The position numbers and the translations under genes are program-made. From CBDATB01 sp965199745 (GTDB lineage: Bacteria; Bacteroidota; Bacteroidia; Cytophagales; Flammeovirgaceae): 64,000 bases of DNA. The stretch's first letter is position 1. Every line of letters begins with the position of its first letter. Below the pieces are notes generated by a model that saw only the letters and a program-made list of their open reading frames with translations, made no database searches and was not told the origin of the DNA. The stretch covers positions 186,001 to 250,000 of the forward strand of contig CBDATB010000013.1 of assembly GCA_965199745.1 (NCBI GenBank), written 5' to 3'. Shown one piece after another: positions 1 to 9,516 of the stretch.

Positions 1-231
1 AGGGCCATGTGGCTTGCCGTTAATAACCATACTGCACATTCCGCAGATACCTTCTCGACAGTCGTGATCAAAAGCTACTGGGTCGCCGCCGCTTTCTATC
101 AACCCGTTATTTAACTGATCCATCATTTCTAAGAAGGAACTATCAGGGGAGACATTGGCGATTGAATATGTTTTTAGCGCGCCTTTGTCTTGTGCATTTT
201 TTTGTCTCCATATTTTGAGTGTAAGATTCAT
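1..231 (-). CDS. sdhB: Succinate dehydrogenase iron-sulfur subunit, N-terminal part (runs off the window)
   Basis: Electron-transfer subunit of complex II, passing electrons from FAD to quinone through Fe-S clusters on the cytoplasmic face of the membrane. The visible 77 codons are the plant-type ferredoxin domain, with the [2Fe-2S] motif CREGICGMC at residues 58-66. The ATG at 231 gives the usual short start (MNLTLKIWRQ). The gene continues beyond base 1, so the [4Fe-4S]/[3Fe-4S] half is not seen. It follows sdhA by 76 bp in the order sdhC-sdhA-sdhB, the usual Bacteroidota operon. Identification is secure; only completeness is unknown. Confidence 0.95.
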   Translation of the reverse strand, partial: MNLTLKIWRQKNAQDKGALKTYSIANVSPDSSFLEMMDQLNNGLIESGGDPVAFDHDCREGICGMCSMVINGKPHGP

Positions 232-307
232 ATCTCTTGTTTTTTTGATACAATCAATGATTTATTCTTTTAGATCTTAGTGTATGTATGCTCGTTTAGC
301 TTAAAGA

Positions 308-2224
308 CTATTTGTAGCTCCTTTGTTTAAGTTCTATATATTTAAATTCAAGTTGTTCTTTGTGTAGTTCAGGTTTTTTACCGGCTCCTTTATATTCCCA
401 AGCTGATACGTAACTGTAGTTTTCATCATCTCTAAGTGCTTCACCTTCTTCAGTTTGGTATTCTTCTCGGAAATGTCCTCCGCAAGATTCATTTCTTTGT
501 AGTGCGTCATAGCACATAACTTCACCTAATTCAAGGAAGTCTGCTACGCGGTATGCTTTTTCTAGCTCGGGGTTCAGTTCATCACTATTTCCTGGGATTC
601 TTACATTCTTCCAAAAGTCTTCTCCGATAGCCCGGATTTCTTGTATTGCTTGTTTTAGTCCTGCTTCATTTCTTGACATACCGCACTTATCCCACATTAT
701 TTTACCGAGTTCTTTGTGGAAATAATCAACGGGTTTGCTACCTTGTATACTCATTAATTTTGAGATACTACTTTTTACTTCTTTTTCTGCTTCTTCAAAC
801 TCGGGCAGGTCTGTTGAGAAACTTTTGGTTCTAATATCATCAGCAAGGTAATCGCCAATAGTGTAAGGAATAACGAAATAACCATCAGCTAAACCTTGCA
901 TCAGCGCAGAAGCACCGAGTCTGTTTGCACCGTGGTCAGAGAAGTTGGCTTCGCCGATAGCATAGCAGCCTGGTATAGAAGTCATCAGGTTATAATCAAC
1001 CCAAGTGCCGCCCATAGTGTAGTGAACTGCTGGATAGATCCGCATAGGTACTCTGTAGGGGTCCTCGTCTGTAATTTTTTCATACATTTGGAAAAGATTA
1101 CCGTATTTGGCAGCGATAGTACCTTTACCCATTCTTTTAATAGCGTCGGTAAAATCTAAGTAGACAGCCATGCCTGTTTCTCCTACCCCGTAACTGGCAT
1201 CGCATCGCTCTTTGGCAGCTCTAGAAGCTACATCACGAGGCACTAGGTTGCCGAAGGCTGGGTATCTTCTTTCTAAATAATAGTCTCTTTCATCTTCTGG
1301 AATATCTACAGCTCTGCGATTATCTGCTTTCTTTTTAGGTACCCATATTCTGCCATCGTTACGCAAAGACTCCGACATGAGTGTCAGTTTGGACTGATGG
1401 TTGCCTGATACAGGGATGCAGGTGGGGTGTATTTGTGTAAAAGAAGGATTTCCCAGTAAAGCTCCTTTTCTCCACGCTTTCACAGATGCGCTACAATTCG
1501 ATCCCATAGCATTGGTAGAAAGGAAAAATACATTCCCATAGCCTCCTGTAGCCAATACGACGGCGTGGGCAGCATGTCTTTCTATTTCGCCCGTCATAAG
1601 ATTACGGGCAATTATACCTCTGGCTTTGCCATCAATAAGTACCAAGTTCATCATTTCATGGCGATTGTACATAGTACATGAGCCTGTATGTATTTGCCGA
1701 CTCAACGCTTGGTATGCTCCCAAGAGCAGTTGTTGTCCTGTTTGTCCACGAGCATAAAAAGTTCTTTTTACTTGCACACCACCGAAAGAGCGGTTATCTA
1801 ATAAACCGCCGTACTCACGGGCAAAAGGAACACCTTGTGCAACACACTGGTCTATAATACTTACAGACGCCTCTGCCAGTCGGTGTACATTCGCCTCTCT
1901 GGATCGGTAGTCTCCTCCTTTTATGGTGTCGTAGAACAATCGGAAAATACTGTCGCCATCATTTTGGTAGTTCTTTGCAGCATTAATTCCCCCTTGTGCA
2001 GCAATAGAGTGTGCGCGACGTGGGGAATCTTGGAAACAAAAAACTTTCACATTATATCCCATTTCACTGAAAGAAGCTGCAGATGAAGCACCCGCCAAGC
2101 CAGTACCAACAACAATAATATCGAGGTGTCTTTTATTGGCAGGATTAACTAGCTTTATTTTTGATTTATAGTCTGTCCATTTGGTTGCTATCGAACCTTG
2201 AGGTACTTTGGAGTCCAATTTCAT
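308..2224 (-). CDS. sdhA: Succinate dehydrogenase/fumarate reductase flavoprotein subunit
   Basis: Catalytic subunit oxidising succinate to fumarate. The 638-residue protein has an FAD-binding dinucleotide fold near residues 36-60 (VVGTGLAGASSA). The covalent-FAD segment follows, with the histidine in RRAHSIAAQGG near residue 72. Substrate-site segments are HPTCIP and the C-terminal arginine- and histidine-containing stretch HGANRLGASALMQG. The C-terminal helical domain (ESCGGHFREEYQT) is present. Length is normal for the non-classical Bacteroidota type. It lies between sdhC (71 bp upstream) and sdhB in one operon, and no lesion is seen. Confidence 0.97.
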   Translation of the reverse strand: MKLDSKVPQGSIATKWTDYKSKIKLVNPANKRHLDIIVVGTGLAGASSAASFSEMGYNVKVFCFQDSPRRAHSIAAQGGINAAKNYQNDGDSIFRLFYDTIKGGDYRSREANVHRLAEASVSIIDQCVAQGVPFAREYGGLLDNRSFGGVQVKRTFYARGQTGQQLLLGAYQALSRQIHTGSCTMYNRHEMMNLVLIDGKARGIIARNLMTGEIERHAAHAVVLATGGYGNVFFLSTNAMGSNCSASVKAWRKGALLGNPSFTQIHPTCIPVSGNHQSKLTLMSESLRNDGRIWVPKKKADNRRAVDIPEDERDYYLERRYPAFGNLVPRDVASRAAKERCDASYGVGETGMAVYLDFTDAIKRMGKGTIAAKYGNLFQMYEKITDEDPYRVPMRIYPAVHYTMGGTWVDYNLMTSIPGCYAIGEANFSDHGANRLGASALMQGLADGYFVIPYTIGDYLADDIRTKSFSTDLPEFEEAEKEVKSSISKLMSIQGSKPVDYFHKELGKIMWDKCGMSRNEAGLKQAIQEIRAIGEDFWKNVRIPGNSDELNPELEKAYRVADFLELGEVMCYDALQRNESCGGHFREEYQTEEGEALRDDENYSYVSAWEYKGAGKKPELHKEQLEFKYIELKQRSYK

Positions 2225-2295
2225 AAGTATAATGAGTTTACATATTTTAATTAATGACAGGTGGTTTGAGTAGACTTTTCATTCATCATTTACCA

Positions 2296-2976
2296 TTAGC
2301 CATTTAAGTATAAATGGATAGGAATATAGGCAAAAAGTCCAGGAACCAATATGCAGAAGACGGCACCGATACTTTTGATAATTGGCGTGTATTTTTTGTG
2401 ACTTAAGCCCAACGTTTGAAAAGCAGAATTAAATCCATGCGAGAGGTGAAAGCCTAAGAGTACCATACTCAATATGTAGAGAATTACATACCATAGCTGA
2501 CCGTACGCTTCCACCACTATTGTATACAAATCTTTATTGCCGTAGGCATCTCTGGGTAAATTTCCCCAGTGCATTTCAGCCCAAAAACTTTTCAGATGGA
2601 TAACCAGAAAGATCAGAATAAATGTGCCGAGTACACCCATATTTCTTGAAGTCCACACACTGTTGTTAGTGTTTCCGCCATAAGCATACCCTACCGGGCG
2701 CGCTTTTTTGTTCTGTTGCGTGAGTATAATAGAGTAAATAATATGAGCTAAAACAGAAATATAGGTTATGTAAGACAAAATTTTTACGGCCGGATTGGTT
2801 GTCATGAAGTGGGCATAACTGTTAAATTGTAGTTTACTCGCATCACCTACGGGTAGTAGTAATTGCAAGTTACCTGCCAGATGCCCGAGCATAAAAAGGA
2901 TGAGGAACAGTCCAGTTAGTGCCATGATGAGCTTTCGACCTAATGTACTAGAAAAAGTTTGTGTAATCCAACTCAT
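2296..2976 (-). CDS. sdhC: Succinate dehydrogenase cytochrome b subunit
   Basis: Membrane anchor of complex II, binding heme b and quinone. The 226-residue protein has about five hydrophobic segments (near residues 12-35, 65-85, 112-128, 160-180, 200-220) with candidate heme-ligand histidines (MLGHLAGNLQ, ISVLAHIIYS, HLKSFW, LLGFHLSHGF). A single five-helix cytochrome b subunit rather than separate SdhC and SdhD is the Bacteroidota/epsilon-proteobacterial type B/E pattern. First gene of the operon with sdhA and sdhB. Family assignment is secure; individual heme ligands are inferred from position. Confidence 0.92.
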   Translation of the reverse strand: MSWITQTFSSTLGRKLIMALTGLFLILFMLGHLAGNLQLLLPVGDASKLQFNSYAHFMTTNPAVKILSYITYISVLAHIIYSIILTQQNKKARPVGYAYGGNTNNSVWTSRNMGVLGTFILIFLVIHLKSFWAEMHWGNLPRDAYGNKDLYTIVVEAYGQLWYVILYILSMVLLGFHLSHGFNSAFQTLGLSHKKYTPIIKSIGAVFCILVPGLFAYIPIHLYLNG

Positions 2977-3306
2977 AAAAACAAGATTTGGTTCATTAAA
3001 CGTGTATGAAATTATCCAATAATCAATGATGGCTAAATAAGCTAAAACCTAAGGTGGCTTGCAAAAGCCAAGCGAGTATACTTGTTCCTTATAACTCAAT
3101 AAATTGGTTTTTGTTGGTAAAAAATTATTAATCTTTACAATCATAGGCTGTGCGTATGTTATCAACAAATAAGTCTACTGCTTTTTACCAAGTGTAGACT
3201 TACGTGTAAAGCAGGCAGCTATTTTAGATCAAGACCACAAAAGACCATTCTAGACAAGATTTAAGCAAATAAAAAGTTTAGCATGAACTAGCAATATGAA
3301 CAAAAG
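2977..3306. other. Intergenic region upstream of sdhC; small hairpin only
   Basis: About 330 bases with no convincing reading frame. It must hold the sdhCAB promoter (minus strand) and the 3' end of the glycogen synthase transcription unit lies elsewhere. A perfect 6-bp hairpin (TGGCTT-GCAA-AAGCCA) sits at 3055-3070, but no T-run follows on either strand, so it is not called a terminator. Confidence 0.4.
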
Positions 3307-5133
3307 TTATGTACTTTCTAAAGCAAACTGATAAGCTGCTAGGTAATTCTTATAAAGTTCTTTCCAAGCAAACTTCACTGAAGTTTCTTCTGCTTCATTG
3401 CGTTGGCTAATGCGTTGCCTTCTGTTCATTAAAGTAAATTCAAGCAAGTAATTGGTGAGCTGCTGCGCAGCTTGGTCATATGATTTATTATGTCTTTCTA
3501 CCACATATAAGCCTTTTTTATGTGGGCTTTTAACGCTGTTGAGTACATAATTGCCAAAACCTCCCAAATCGCTGGTGATGGCAGGTACTCCACTGGCTAG
3601 GCATTCGAGTGGCGTATAGCCCCAAGGCTCATAATAACTAGGAAAAATGCCGAGATGGCAGCCTCTGATAAACTGTGAGTAATCTAGGTTAAATAAAGGG
3701 TTGGCCGTTGTGATAAAGTCGGTATGGTATATGATTTTCACCTTATCGTGATGACCGTTGAACAATTGGCAAGTACGAATCATCTGCAATACTTGGTCTT
3801 TGCTATCATCCACTAGGTTATGGGTAACGACTGGAGGTAAATCATTAGATTTCCAGGTTTGTATAGTTTTACGCAGCCTCAGCACCCATTCATCATCTAT
3901 GAAGTCTTTAAAATCAGGAAGCTCTTGCCCGTTACCGGCAGTAACAGCATAAAACAGTCGTTCACTGATTTGATTGACCATACCTTTACAAATTTCTTCT
4001 ATTTGGTTTACTAAAGCTCTATTTTGCAATGCCTTCGGGTTGATGCTATAATAAGAGCTTTTAGTAACAATAAACATAATAATAGTTTTATCAATATTGC
4101 TTTTTTTCATTTGCCAATTAAGCCTAGCAAGTGCTTCAAGTACCATATCAAAGCCTTTGTTTTTGTACTCATATCTTCCAGAAGTGAAGAAATACAAAGT
4201 TTTATCAAGATCGAAATTGTCCGACTCAAAAAAGTGTCCGATAGTAAAACGGTGAATTTTAAGTTTATAGTCTAGGTGAAGATTTTGAAGCTCATGTAGG
4301 GCGGTAAACCTGGAAATATTTAATCCGTTGGGTAGAATGGTGTCGGGTTTTCTACCGAGTAGGTGAGTGCACTCTCTTGCGGTAACATCACTGACAGTAG
4401 TGAATACATGGGTACCGTGTGCGGCAGCTCTTTCTAGTTTTGCCTCGGTTTCTATATTAAATTTAGCAGCTTCTTCTTCCCAATTATAGAATGGCAGATG
4501 TTCGTAAAAAATATCGTCATTCATTGCCAGATATCTACCCAGTACGGTAGCATGGGTAGTAAATATATTGGTAATGGGCAGTTCAAGTCGACGTATTTCA
4601 GGCAAAGCTGTGGCTGCCATCCATTCGTGGAAATGAGCGATAGTTGATTGCTTTTTTAAGATTTTCTGCTCGTTTAGTGTAATAAAGAACATTTTTATCA
4701 AAAAACCAAAAGCTAATACTTGGTCGACTAGCTGGTCGTATTTTTCAACAGAGATGTGGTGGTATTGCCAGAGTTCATATTTTATTTCGCCCAATTTACT
4801 CACAACACTTTGAGGGTTGAATAAAATAACTCTCGGTTTTTTGTTAATTAGCCAATAGCCGTCATATACTTCGTAGCCATTTTGGCGTAAGGTAGCTACT
4901 GCTTTTCCGATGCTGTCTGTTTGCTCTTCTTGTGGTTCAAATTCTGAAAGTGCTTTGTTGTAAAAATACGGACCGAGAAGGCAGTAATTGGTTTCCCAAG
5001 CTGACTTAGCCCGATGTATTTTTGAGTGAATCACCCTATATATGCCTCCTACTTGGTTACATACCTCCCAGGCTACTTCGAACAGAAAAGAAGATTTTGA
5101 CATACCTGATTTAGGGTTTATTTTACCCGCCAT
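3307..5133 (-). CDS. Glycogen synthase, GT3 (eukaryotic-like) family
   Basis: Predicted glucosyltransferase elongating alpha-1,4-glucan, cytoplasmic. The 608-residue protein opens with FEVAWEVCNQVGGIYRVI, the hallmark N-terminal motif of GT3 glycogen synthases, where the lysine of bacterial GlgA (KTGGL) is replaced. The C-terminal donor-binding region holds the E-rich segment SYYEPWGYTPLECLASGVP followed by TSDLGGFGNYV. Length is shorter than fungal/animal GYS, which carry extra regulatory tails. It is followed after 12 bp upstream by a DUF4199 membrane protein, probably the same transcription unit. Bacteroidota commonly use this GT3 type. Nothing looks damaged. Confidence 0.88.
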   Translation of the reverse strand: MAGKINPKSGMSKSSFLFEVAWEVCNQVGGIYRVIHSKIHRAKSAWETNYCLLGPYFYNKALSEFEPQEEQTDSIGKAVATLRQNGYEVYDGYWLINKKPRVILFNPQSVVSKLGEIKYELWQYHHISVEKYDQLVDQVLAFGFLIKMFFITLNEQKILKKQSTIAHFHEWMAATALPEIRRLELPITNIFTTHATVLGRYLAMNDDIFYEHLPFYNWEEEAAKFNIETEAKLERAAAHGTHVFTTVSDVTARECTHLLGRKPDTILPNGLNISRFTALHELQNLHLDYKLKIHRFTIGHFFESDNFDLDKTLYFFTSGRYEYKNKGFDMVLEALARLNWQMKKSNIDKTIIMFIVTKSSYYSINPKALQNRALVNQIEEICKGMVNQISERLFYAVTAGNGQELPDFKDFIDDEWVLRLRKTIQTWKSNDLPPVVTHNLVDDSKDQVLQMIRTCQLFNGHHDKVKIIYHTDFITTANPLFNLDYSQFIRGCHLGIFPSYYEPWGYTPLECLASGVPAITSDLGGFGNYVLNSVKSPHKKGLYVVERHNKSYDQAAQQLTNYLLEFTLMNRRQRISQRNEAEETSVKFAWKELYKNYLAAYQFALEST

Positions 5134-5145
5134 GGAATTTATTTT

Positions 5146-5673
5146 TTAAAATTCTGTGTTAGGATCGCTTTTTTGCATAATAGCACCAACGATTAGCGAA
5201 ATTATAACCGCAGCTAATATGGTAAATATAAATACCATTAAACTGATGGCAAAAGGGTTGATGATAAATGTTGAAAGAAACTCAATCCCTTGTTCGATTT
5301 GTTCATCGGTAATGTTTGGATTTTGTGCCATCTCTTGCACCGCCTTATCTGTAGCATATTCTATTACTGATTGGTCTATAAAAGTAAGGTATAGATAATT
5401 GTAAACTGCATTGAGTATTCCTCCTATTGAGCCTACTAAAAGCCCTATATTTAGGCCCTGAACAAGTCGTATGAAGCCGTTATTTTCTCTCTTAAACTCT
5501 CGGCAAGCAATTATGATAACTACCATTAAAAATAGAAAACCTATATTTCCCCAATTCTGACGAGCGGCTATATCAGAGATAACAAATTCGAGTAGTATTG
5601 AATAAACAATGATAATTAATACGAATATAAGCCCGTACTTAGAGGCAATTGCTTTTGTTGAGAGCTGTTCCAT
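5146..5673 (-). CDS. DUF4199 family membrane protein
   Basis: 175-residue integral membrane protein with four hydrophobic segments (near residues 12-32, 42-58, 72-92, 138-165). The middle loop is hydrophilic and carries AQNPNITDEQIEQGIEFL. This layout matches DUF4199 proteins common in Bacteroidota, for which no function is established. It sits 12 bp before the glycogen synthase start in the same direction, so co-transcription is likely. There is no evidence of a functional link. Confidence 0.75.
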   Translation of the reverse strand: MEQLSTKAIASKYGLIFVLIIIVYSILLEFVISDIAARQNWGNIGFLFLMVVIIIACREFKRENNGFIRLVQGLNIGLLVGSIGGILNAVYNYLYLTFIDQSVIEYATDKAVQEMAQNPNITDEQIEQGIEFLSTFIINPFAISLMVFIFTILAAVIISLIVGAIMQKSDPNTEF

Positions 5674-5742
5674 TTTTTGAATTATTTAAATGAAAAACCA
5701 AAAAGTGAAAACATATTTTTTAATTAAAAAAATATATTGGTA

Positions 5743-5750
5743 TACCTTTG
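5743..5750 (+). promoter_or_regulatory. Candidate Bacteroidota -7 promoter box (TACCTTTG)
   Basis: Exact match to the Bacteroidota sigma-A -7 consensus TAnnTTTG on the plus strand, in the AT-rich gap between the divergent DUF4199 and VWA genes. No clear TTG box is present 19 bp upstream, and the leader to the VWA start at 5973 would be about 215 nt. Moderate support only. Confidence 0.4.
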
Positions 5751-5972
5751 CAGACTGAAAAGCTGCTAACATTTGTATAGCTGTAATTTACTTTCTATTT
5801 GTAAAAATCCTGAGTACTCATTGGAGTCTGTATCAAAAAAATACCTTATAATTTTTTTCTTCTCTCGTATTTTGATACAAGTATAAAGAATCCAAAAAGA
5901 GTCCATCAAATATAGATATATATCACTAACAAGTAATTTTTTTTTACAAAAAAACATTTTTAACATCTACCG

Positions 5973-6941
5973 ATGAATTTGGCCAGAAGCGCAGATATCT
6001 TAGAAATACTATTCATTGCTTTATTTGCTCTTTCCTGTATATTTTATCTCACACGCACTTTTCGTGTTGCCCGCATGCTTAATAGCCATGCTGGCAAGAC
6101 TGTATTTAAATGTATTCTTAGGTTGTTATATTTTTCACTACTTCTCATTGCCTTGTTAGGTCCTTCCATTGGTGAGTTTAAGAAAGAGATAAAAAGTATT
6201 GGTAAAGATATATATTTGCTGATAGATTTGTCTCAATCAATGAATGCATTTGATATTCAGCCTTCCCGCTTAGAGAAAGTAAAATTTGAGTTGAGAAAAA
6301 TCGTTAAGGCTTTTCACTCCGACAGAATCGGGCTCATTTTATTTTCTTCAGATGCCTTTTTGCAATGCCCTTTAACCTACGACCATAATGCCTTGTTGCT
6401 TTTTATTGAAACACTCAGCACAAATATTGTTTCTAATACAGGTACTGATTTTGCCCCTGCCTTAAAAATGGCACTCAAAAAACATGAGGGAGGGGACAAC
6501 CCTACAGCCAAGCAGCAGTCGAAGATTATCGTGTTGGTAAGTGATGGGGAAGACTTTGGGAGTGAAACTGTTCGCTCGGCAGAGCAAGTAAAAGCAAATG
6601 AAATTAAACTTTTTACTTTAGGAATAGGTACTCGAAAGGGAGGTAAAATTCCTTATCGCTACGGGTTTAAAACTGACAAAAATGGCAAACAAATCGTTAG
6701 TACGCTCAATGACAAGGCACTAAAAAATTTATCTGGAATTACTGACGGAAAATATTTTGAAATTAGCACACGAACCAACGATATAGAGCGAATGATTACT
6801 GCTATTAAGCAAATAGAAGGAGAACTCAGGAGCGTGAAAGAAGTAGATACTCAGGCGGATAAGTACTATTATTTTCTATTTTGTGCCTTAGGGTTGATTT
6901 TAGTTGATGTGATCTTTACTGTTCGGGTAATAAATATATAG
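5973..6941 (+). CDS. BatA/BatB-like VWA-domain membrane protein
   Basis: 322-residue protein with two N-terminal membrane segments (near residues 10-28 and 47-66), a von Willebrand A domain, and a final C-terminal membrane helix (YYYFLFCALGLILVDVIF). The metal-ion-dependent adhesion site is complete: DLSQS near residue 88, the threonine in NTGTDFAP, and the aspartate in VSDGEDFG. This is the architecture of Bat (Bacteroides aerotolerance) proteins, but the usual moxR/batCDE neighbours are absent, so the role here is uncertain. It converges tail to tail with bshB1, one base apart. Confidence 0.8.
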   Translation: MNLARSADILEILFIALFALSCIFYLTRTFRVARMLNSHAGKTVFKCILRLLYFSLLLIALLGPSIGEFKKEIKSIGKDIYLLIDLSQSMNAFDIQPSRLEKVKFELRKIVKAFHSDRIGLILFSSDAFLQCPLTYDHNALLLFIETLSTNIVSNTGTDFAPALKMALKKHEGGDNPTAKQQSKIIVLVSDGEDFGSETVRSAEQVKANEIKLFTLGIGTRKGGKIPYRYGFKTDKNGKQIVSTLNDKALKNLSGITDGKYFEISTRTNDIERMITAIKQIEGELRSVKEVDTQADKYYYFLFCALGLILVDVIFTVRVINI

Positions 6942-6942
6942 T

Positions 6943-7662
6943 CTATAGTAAATCGAACAGGCTTCTAGCCCCTATGGCACTACTTTTAATAAAACCTTCG
7001 CCATACGTCACGCCAATCGCCTGCCCGTACTCTCTTGCCCTGGCTTTTACAAATTCCATAAATTGGGGAGTAGAAATATAGGTTTTTTGCCCTGAATCTA
7101 TCCCTTCCACATAAAACTGTGAAGGATAAGCTTGCAATACTTTGACTTTTCTTTCCCAAAAGTTGCTAATGTCCACAATTATATTGGGTTGCAAATATTG
7201 GCTTTGTACGATATGATATAGCTGTGAGGGCCTCCATTGTTTTTGCTTTAAGCCACCTAGTGCGGTTTCTATTTTTTGTAGGCCACTTAAGAAAGTCGCT
7301 TTTTTTACTAATTCTGCGCCATTAACATGATCCGGATGCCTATCTTGCGGTGCGTTAGTGATAATAACCTCGGGGCGATACCTCCTGATAATTTTAATGA
7401 CTTCGAGCTGATGTGTTCGATCGTTAACAAAAAAACCGTCAGAGAAACCTAAATTTTTTCTGACTCGTAAGCCCATTAATCTACTGGCCTGATGAGCTTC
7501 TTTCTTTCTAATTTGCACACTTCCGTTTGTACCCAACTCACCTTTTGTCAGGTCTACGATTCCCACTTTTTTTCCTTGTTTAACATGGGCAATCATTGTC
7601 CCTGCGGCACTTAGTTCAGCATCATCAGGGTGTGCAGTAATAGCAAGGATATCCAGCTTCAT
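6943..7662 (-). CDS. bshB1: Bacillithiol biosynthesis deacetylase BshB1
   Basis: Zinc-dependent LmbE/PIG-L deacetylase that removes the acetyl group from GlcNAc-malate in bacillithiol synthesis. 239 residues. The metal motif AHPDD is at residues 10-14 and the second HPDHVNGAELV motif carries the remaining histidine ligand. LTKGELGTNGS and the C-terminal EGFI segment are typical of the BshB1 subgroup. It lies 19 bp downstream of the Wzz-like gene on the same strand. Assignment is strong; physiological substrate is from family knowledge. Confidence 0.92.
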   Translation of the reverse strand: MKLDILAITAHPDDAELSAAGTMIAHVKQGKKVGIVDLTKGELGTNGSVQIRKKEAHQASRLMGLRVRKNLGFSDGFFVNDRTHQLEVIKIIRRYRPEVIITNAPQDRHPDHVNGAELVKKATFLSGLQKIETALGGLKQKQWRPSQLYHIVQSQYLQPNIIVDISNFWERKVKVLQAYPSQFYVEGIDSGQKTYISTPQFMEFVKARAREYGQAIGVTYGEGFIKSSAIGARSLFDLL

Positions 7663-7681
7663 AAATTACGTTCAATCTCAG

Positions 7682-8743
7682 CTAGTTTTTAGCGTATTTT
7701 CCTTCTGCTACTAAAGAAAAATCAGCTGTAATAATTAGCATAATAATTGTTACAATCCCTATTGCTGTGCATGTCCCAATAACTAATAAATAAATAGGGT
7801 TGTTGAGAGTAGATTTTTTTAATGGGGAAAAATCGCTGACGATGATTATTTTCTCATTTTTCGATAATTTTTCTTCTATACTAACTATCCGTTGGTAATT
7901 TTTATCATAACTATCATATATTGATGAAATATCTGTTATATTGTTTGCTGTTTCACTCCCGAAAGTAACTTTAATATTTCGAGAGTCTAATTTAGTATTT
8001 TTAGTCAGTACCGTTTCTCGTAACGAGTGTATAATTGCTTGTATGAGGCTATTTTTACTACTTAATAGCTGTTGCAATCCCTCTTTTTCCTTTTTCAGCT
8101 TTTTCATTTTATCTTCATGTTGTTTGGCAACATATTTATTTTTTTCAAAAAAATGTATAATCCCTTCTTCAATGTAATTTAACTTCTGTAATGAAGAATT
8201 TTCTTTTATTTTAAACTTGATTTGAATCATAAATAATTGAGCATTTAATTTTTCGTTAATGTTCAAGGAATCTATGAACCACTTTTCTTTATTGATATAA
8301 ATCTTTTTAAATTTTTCCTCACTTCCATAATATTCTGCAAAACCTTTTGTGTTTATATCGATTATGTTTTTCAAGTATTTTTCTTCTGTATTCAGCATTT
8401 TGGAGAGCAGGTCGTAATTTTCGACTCTTATCGTTTGGGCAATTTTTTCCATTTCTTCTAAAAAATAAAAACCTTTTAAATATTTGCTCTCGACAAGTAA
8501 CCGAGTTGTGAAGCGATTTTTTGTTTGCAAATAATAGTAAGCATATCCGCCAGCCGCACCAATACAACCCGATAACAATAACACAGTCATATTAGTAAAG
8601 ATGAATTTTCTTATCTTCAATATTAATAACAATAAAAACCTAAGCATTGAAGAAATAGTATTTGAAACATACTGACTAATTTTCTTAAATAATTGTAGAA
8701 CATCTACTTCATCATTTGGCTGCGGCTGATTAGGTTCACTCAT
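7682..8743 (-). CDS. Wzz-like chain-length/tyrosine-kinase-adaptor type membrane protein
   Basis: 353 residues. One membrane segment lies near residues 50-70 (FTNMTVLLLSGCIGAAGGYA) and a second near residues 320-345 (PIYLLVIGTCTAIGIVTIIM). Between them is a long, lysine-rich, predicted coiled-coil periplasmic region. This two-helix arrangement with a conserved proline after the coil (NNPIYL) fits polysaccharide co-polymerases (Wzz/LPS chain-length determinant superfamily). No polysaccharide cluster adjoins it; neighbours are bshB1 and bcp. The sequence is divergent, so the family call is tentative. Confidence 0.6.
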   Translation of the reverse strand: MSEPNQPQPNDEVDVLQLFKKISQYVSNTISSMLRFLLLLILKIRKFIFTNMTVLLLSGCIGAAGGYAYYYLQTKNRFTTRLLVESKYLKGFYFLEEMEKIAQTIRVENYDLLSKMLNTEEKYLKNIIDINTKGFAEYYGSEEKFKKIYINKEKWFIDSLNINEKLNAQLFMIQIKFKIKENSSLQKLNYIEEGIIHFFEKNKYVAKQHEDKMKKLKKEKEGLQQLLSSKNSLIQAIIHSLRETVLTKNTKLDSRNIKVTFGSETANNITDISSIYDSYDKNYQRIVSIEEKLSKNEKIIIVSDFSPLKKSTLNNPIYLLVIGTCTAIGIVTIIMLIITADFSLVAEGKYAKN

Positions 8744-8921
8744 AATTGGGCTAGGCTTTTTTAGATCGTTAAGAAACTTCAGGATACTTTATTGCGGTGG
8801 CAAATGTAACGGTTTATTAAGTAATTCAAAAAAAGTTGGCTGAATTTGAAGTGCAGGTTATAAATCCTTTTATAGAGGGGCAGAACTCATCCTTTACTTT
8901 TAACTTTAATAGTTAAATTTT

Positions 8922-8929
8922 TACTTTTG
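8922..8929 (+). promoter_or_regulatory. Candidate -7 promoter box for bcp (TACTTTTG)
   Basis: Exact TAnnTTTG match on the plus strand, 50 bp upstream of the bcp start codon. The -33 TTG element is not obvious at the expected distance. Position and orientation make it the best promoter candidate for bcp. Confidence 0.5.
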
Positions 8930-8978
8930 TACTTCAACAGATAAAGTATATTTTACAGTTAAGCTACCTAGTCATCCG

Positions 8979-9431
8979 ATGGAACTTAAAATAGGCGATA
9001 AAGCCCCCGAATTTGAAGCAGAAGACGAGCAAGGAAATTTAATTAGGCTAAAAGATTTTCAGGGGAAAAAAACTGTCTTGTATTTTTATCCCAAAGACAA
9101 CACACCCGGTTGCACTGCCCAAGCTTGTAATTTGCGCGACAACTACTCATCTCTCTTGTCAGAGGGATATGTGGTATTAGGAGTCAGCTCGGATAGTACC
9201 CAAAAGCATAAAAATTTTGTTAAAAAATATGGGCTTCCTTTCCCTTTAGTTGTTGATACCGATTTGAAAGTACATGAGCTTTTTGGCACTTGGCAGGAGA
9301 AAAAAATGTATGGAAAATCTTTTATGGGTACTGTCAGAACGACATTCATTATTGACGAACAAGGAAATATTTCTAATATTATTAGAAAAGTGAAAACAAA
9401 AGAACATGCCAGACAAATTCTTCGGGCTTAG
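8979..9431 (+). CDS. bcp: Thioredoxin-dependent thiol peroxidase (BCP/PrxQ)
   Basis: Cytoplasmic peroxiredoxin reducing hydroperoxides using thioredoxin. 150 residues, normal for the family. The active site PGCTAQACNLRD contains the peroxidatic Cys45 and the resolving Cys50 (five residues on, the PrxQ pattern). Conserved GVSSDS, the FPLVVD loop and the RTTFIIDEQG strand follow. Its own promoter-like box lies upstream and a small hairpin lies just after the stop (9437-9452). No lesion seen. Confidence 0.95.
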   Translation: MELKIGDKAPEFEAEDEQGNLIRLKDFQGKKTVLYFYPKDNTPGCTAQACNLRDNYSSLLSEGYVVLGVSSDSTQKHKNFVKKYGLPFPLVVDTDLKVHELFGTWQEKKMYGKSFMGTVRTTFIIDEQGNISNIIRKVKTKEHARQILRA

Positions 9432-9516
9432 TTCTAAGGCTTGCATAAGCCTGAATCCTACTATTTAGTACTCGCAATGAATAAAATTATGAAATTATCA
9501 GATAATATAATAATAC

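Noticed and set aside
5766..5966. 66-codon minus-strand frame in the gap before the VWA gene
   Set aside because: Lysine/isoleucine-rich low-complexity translation of AT-rich intergenic DNA; it overlaps the likely promoter region and shows no family features.
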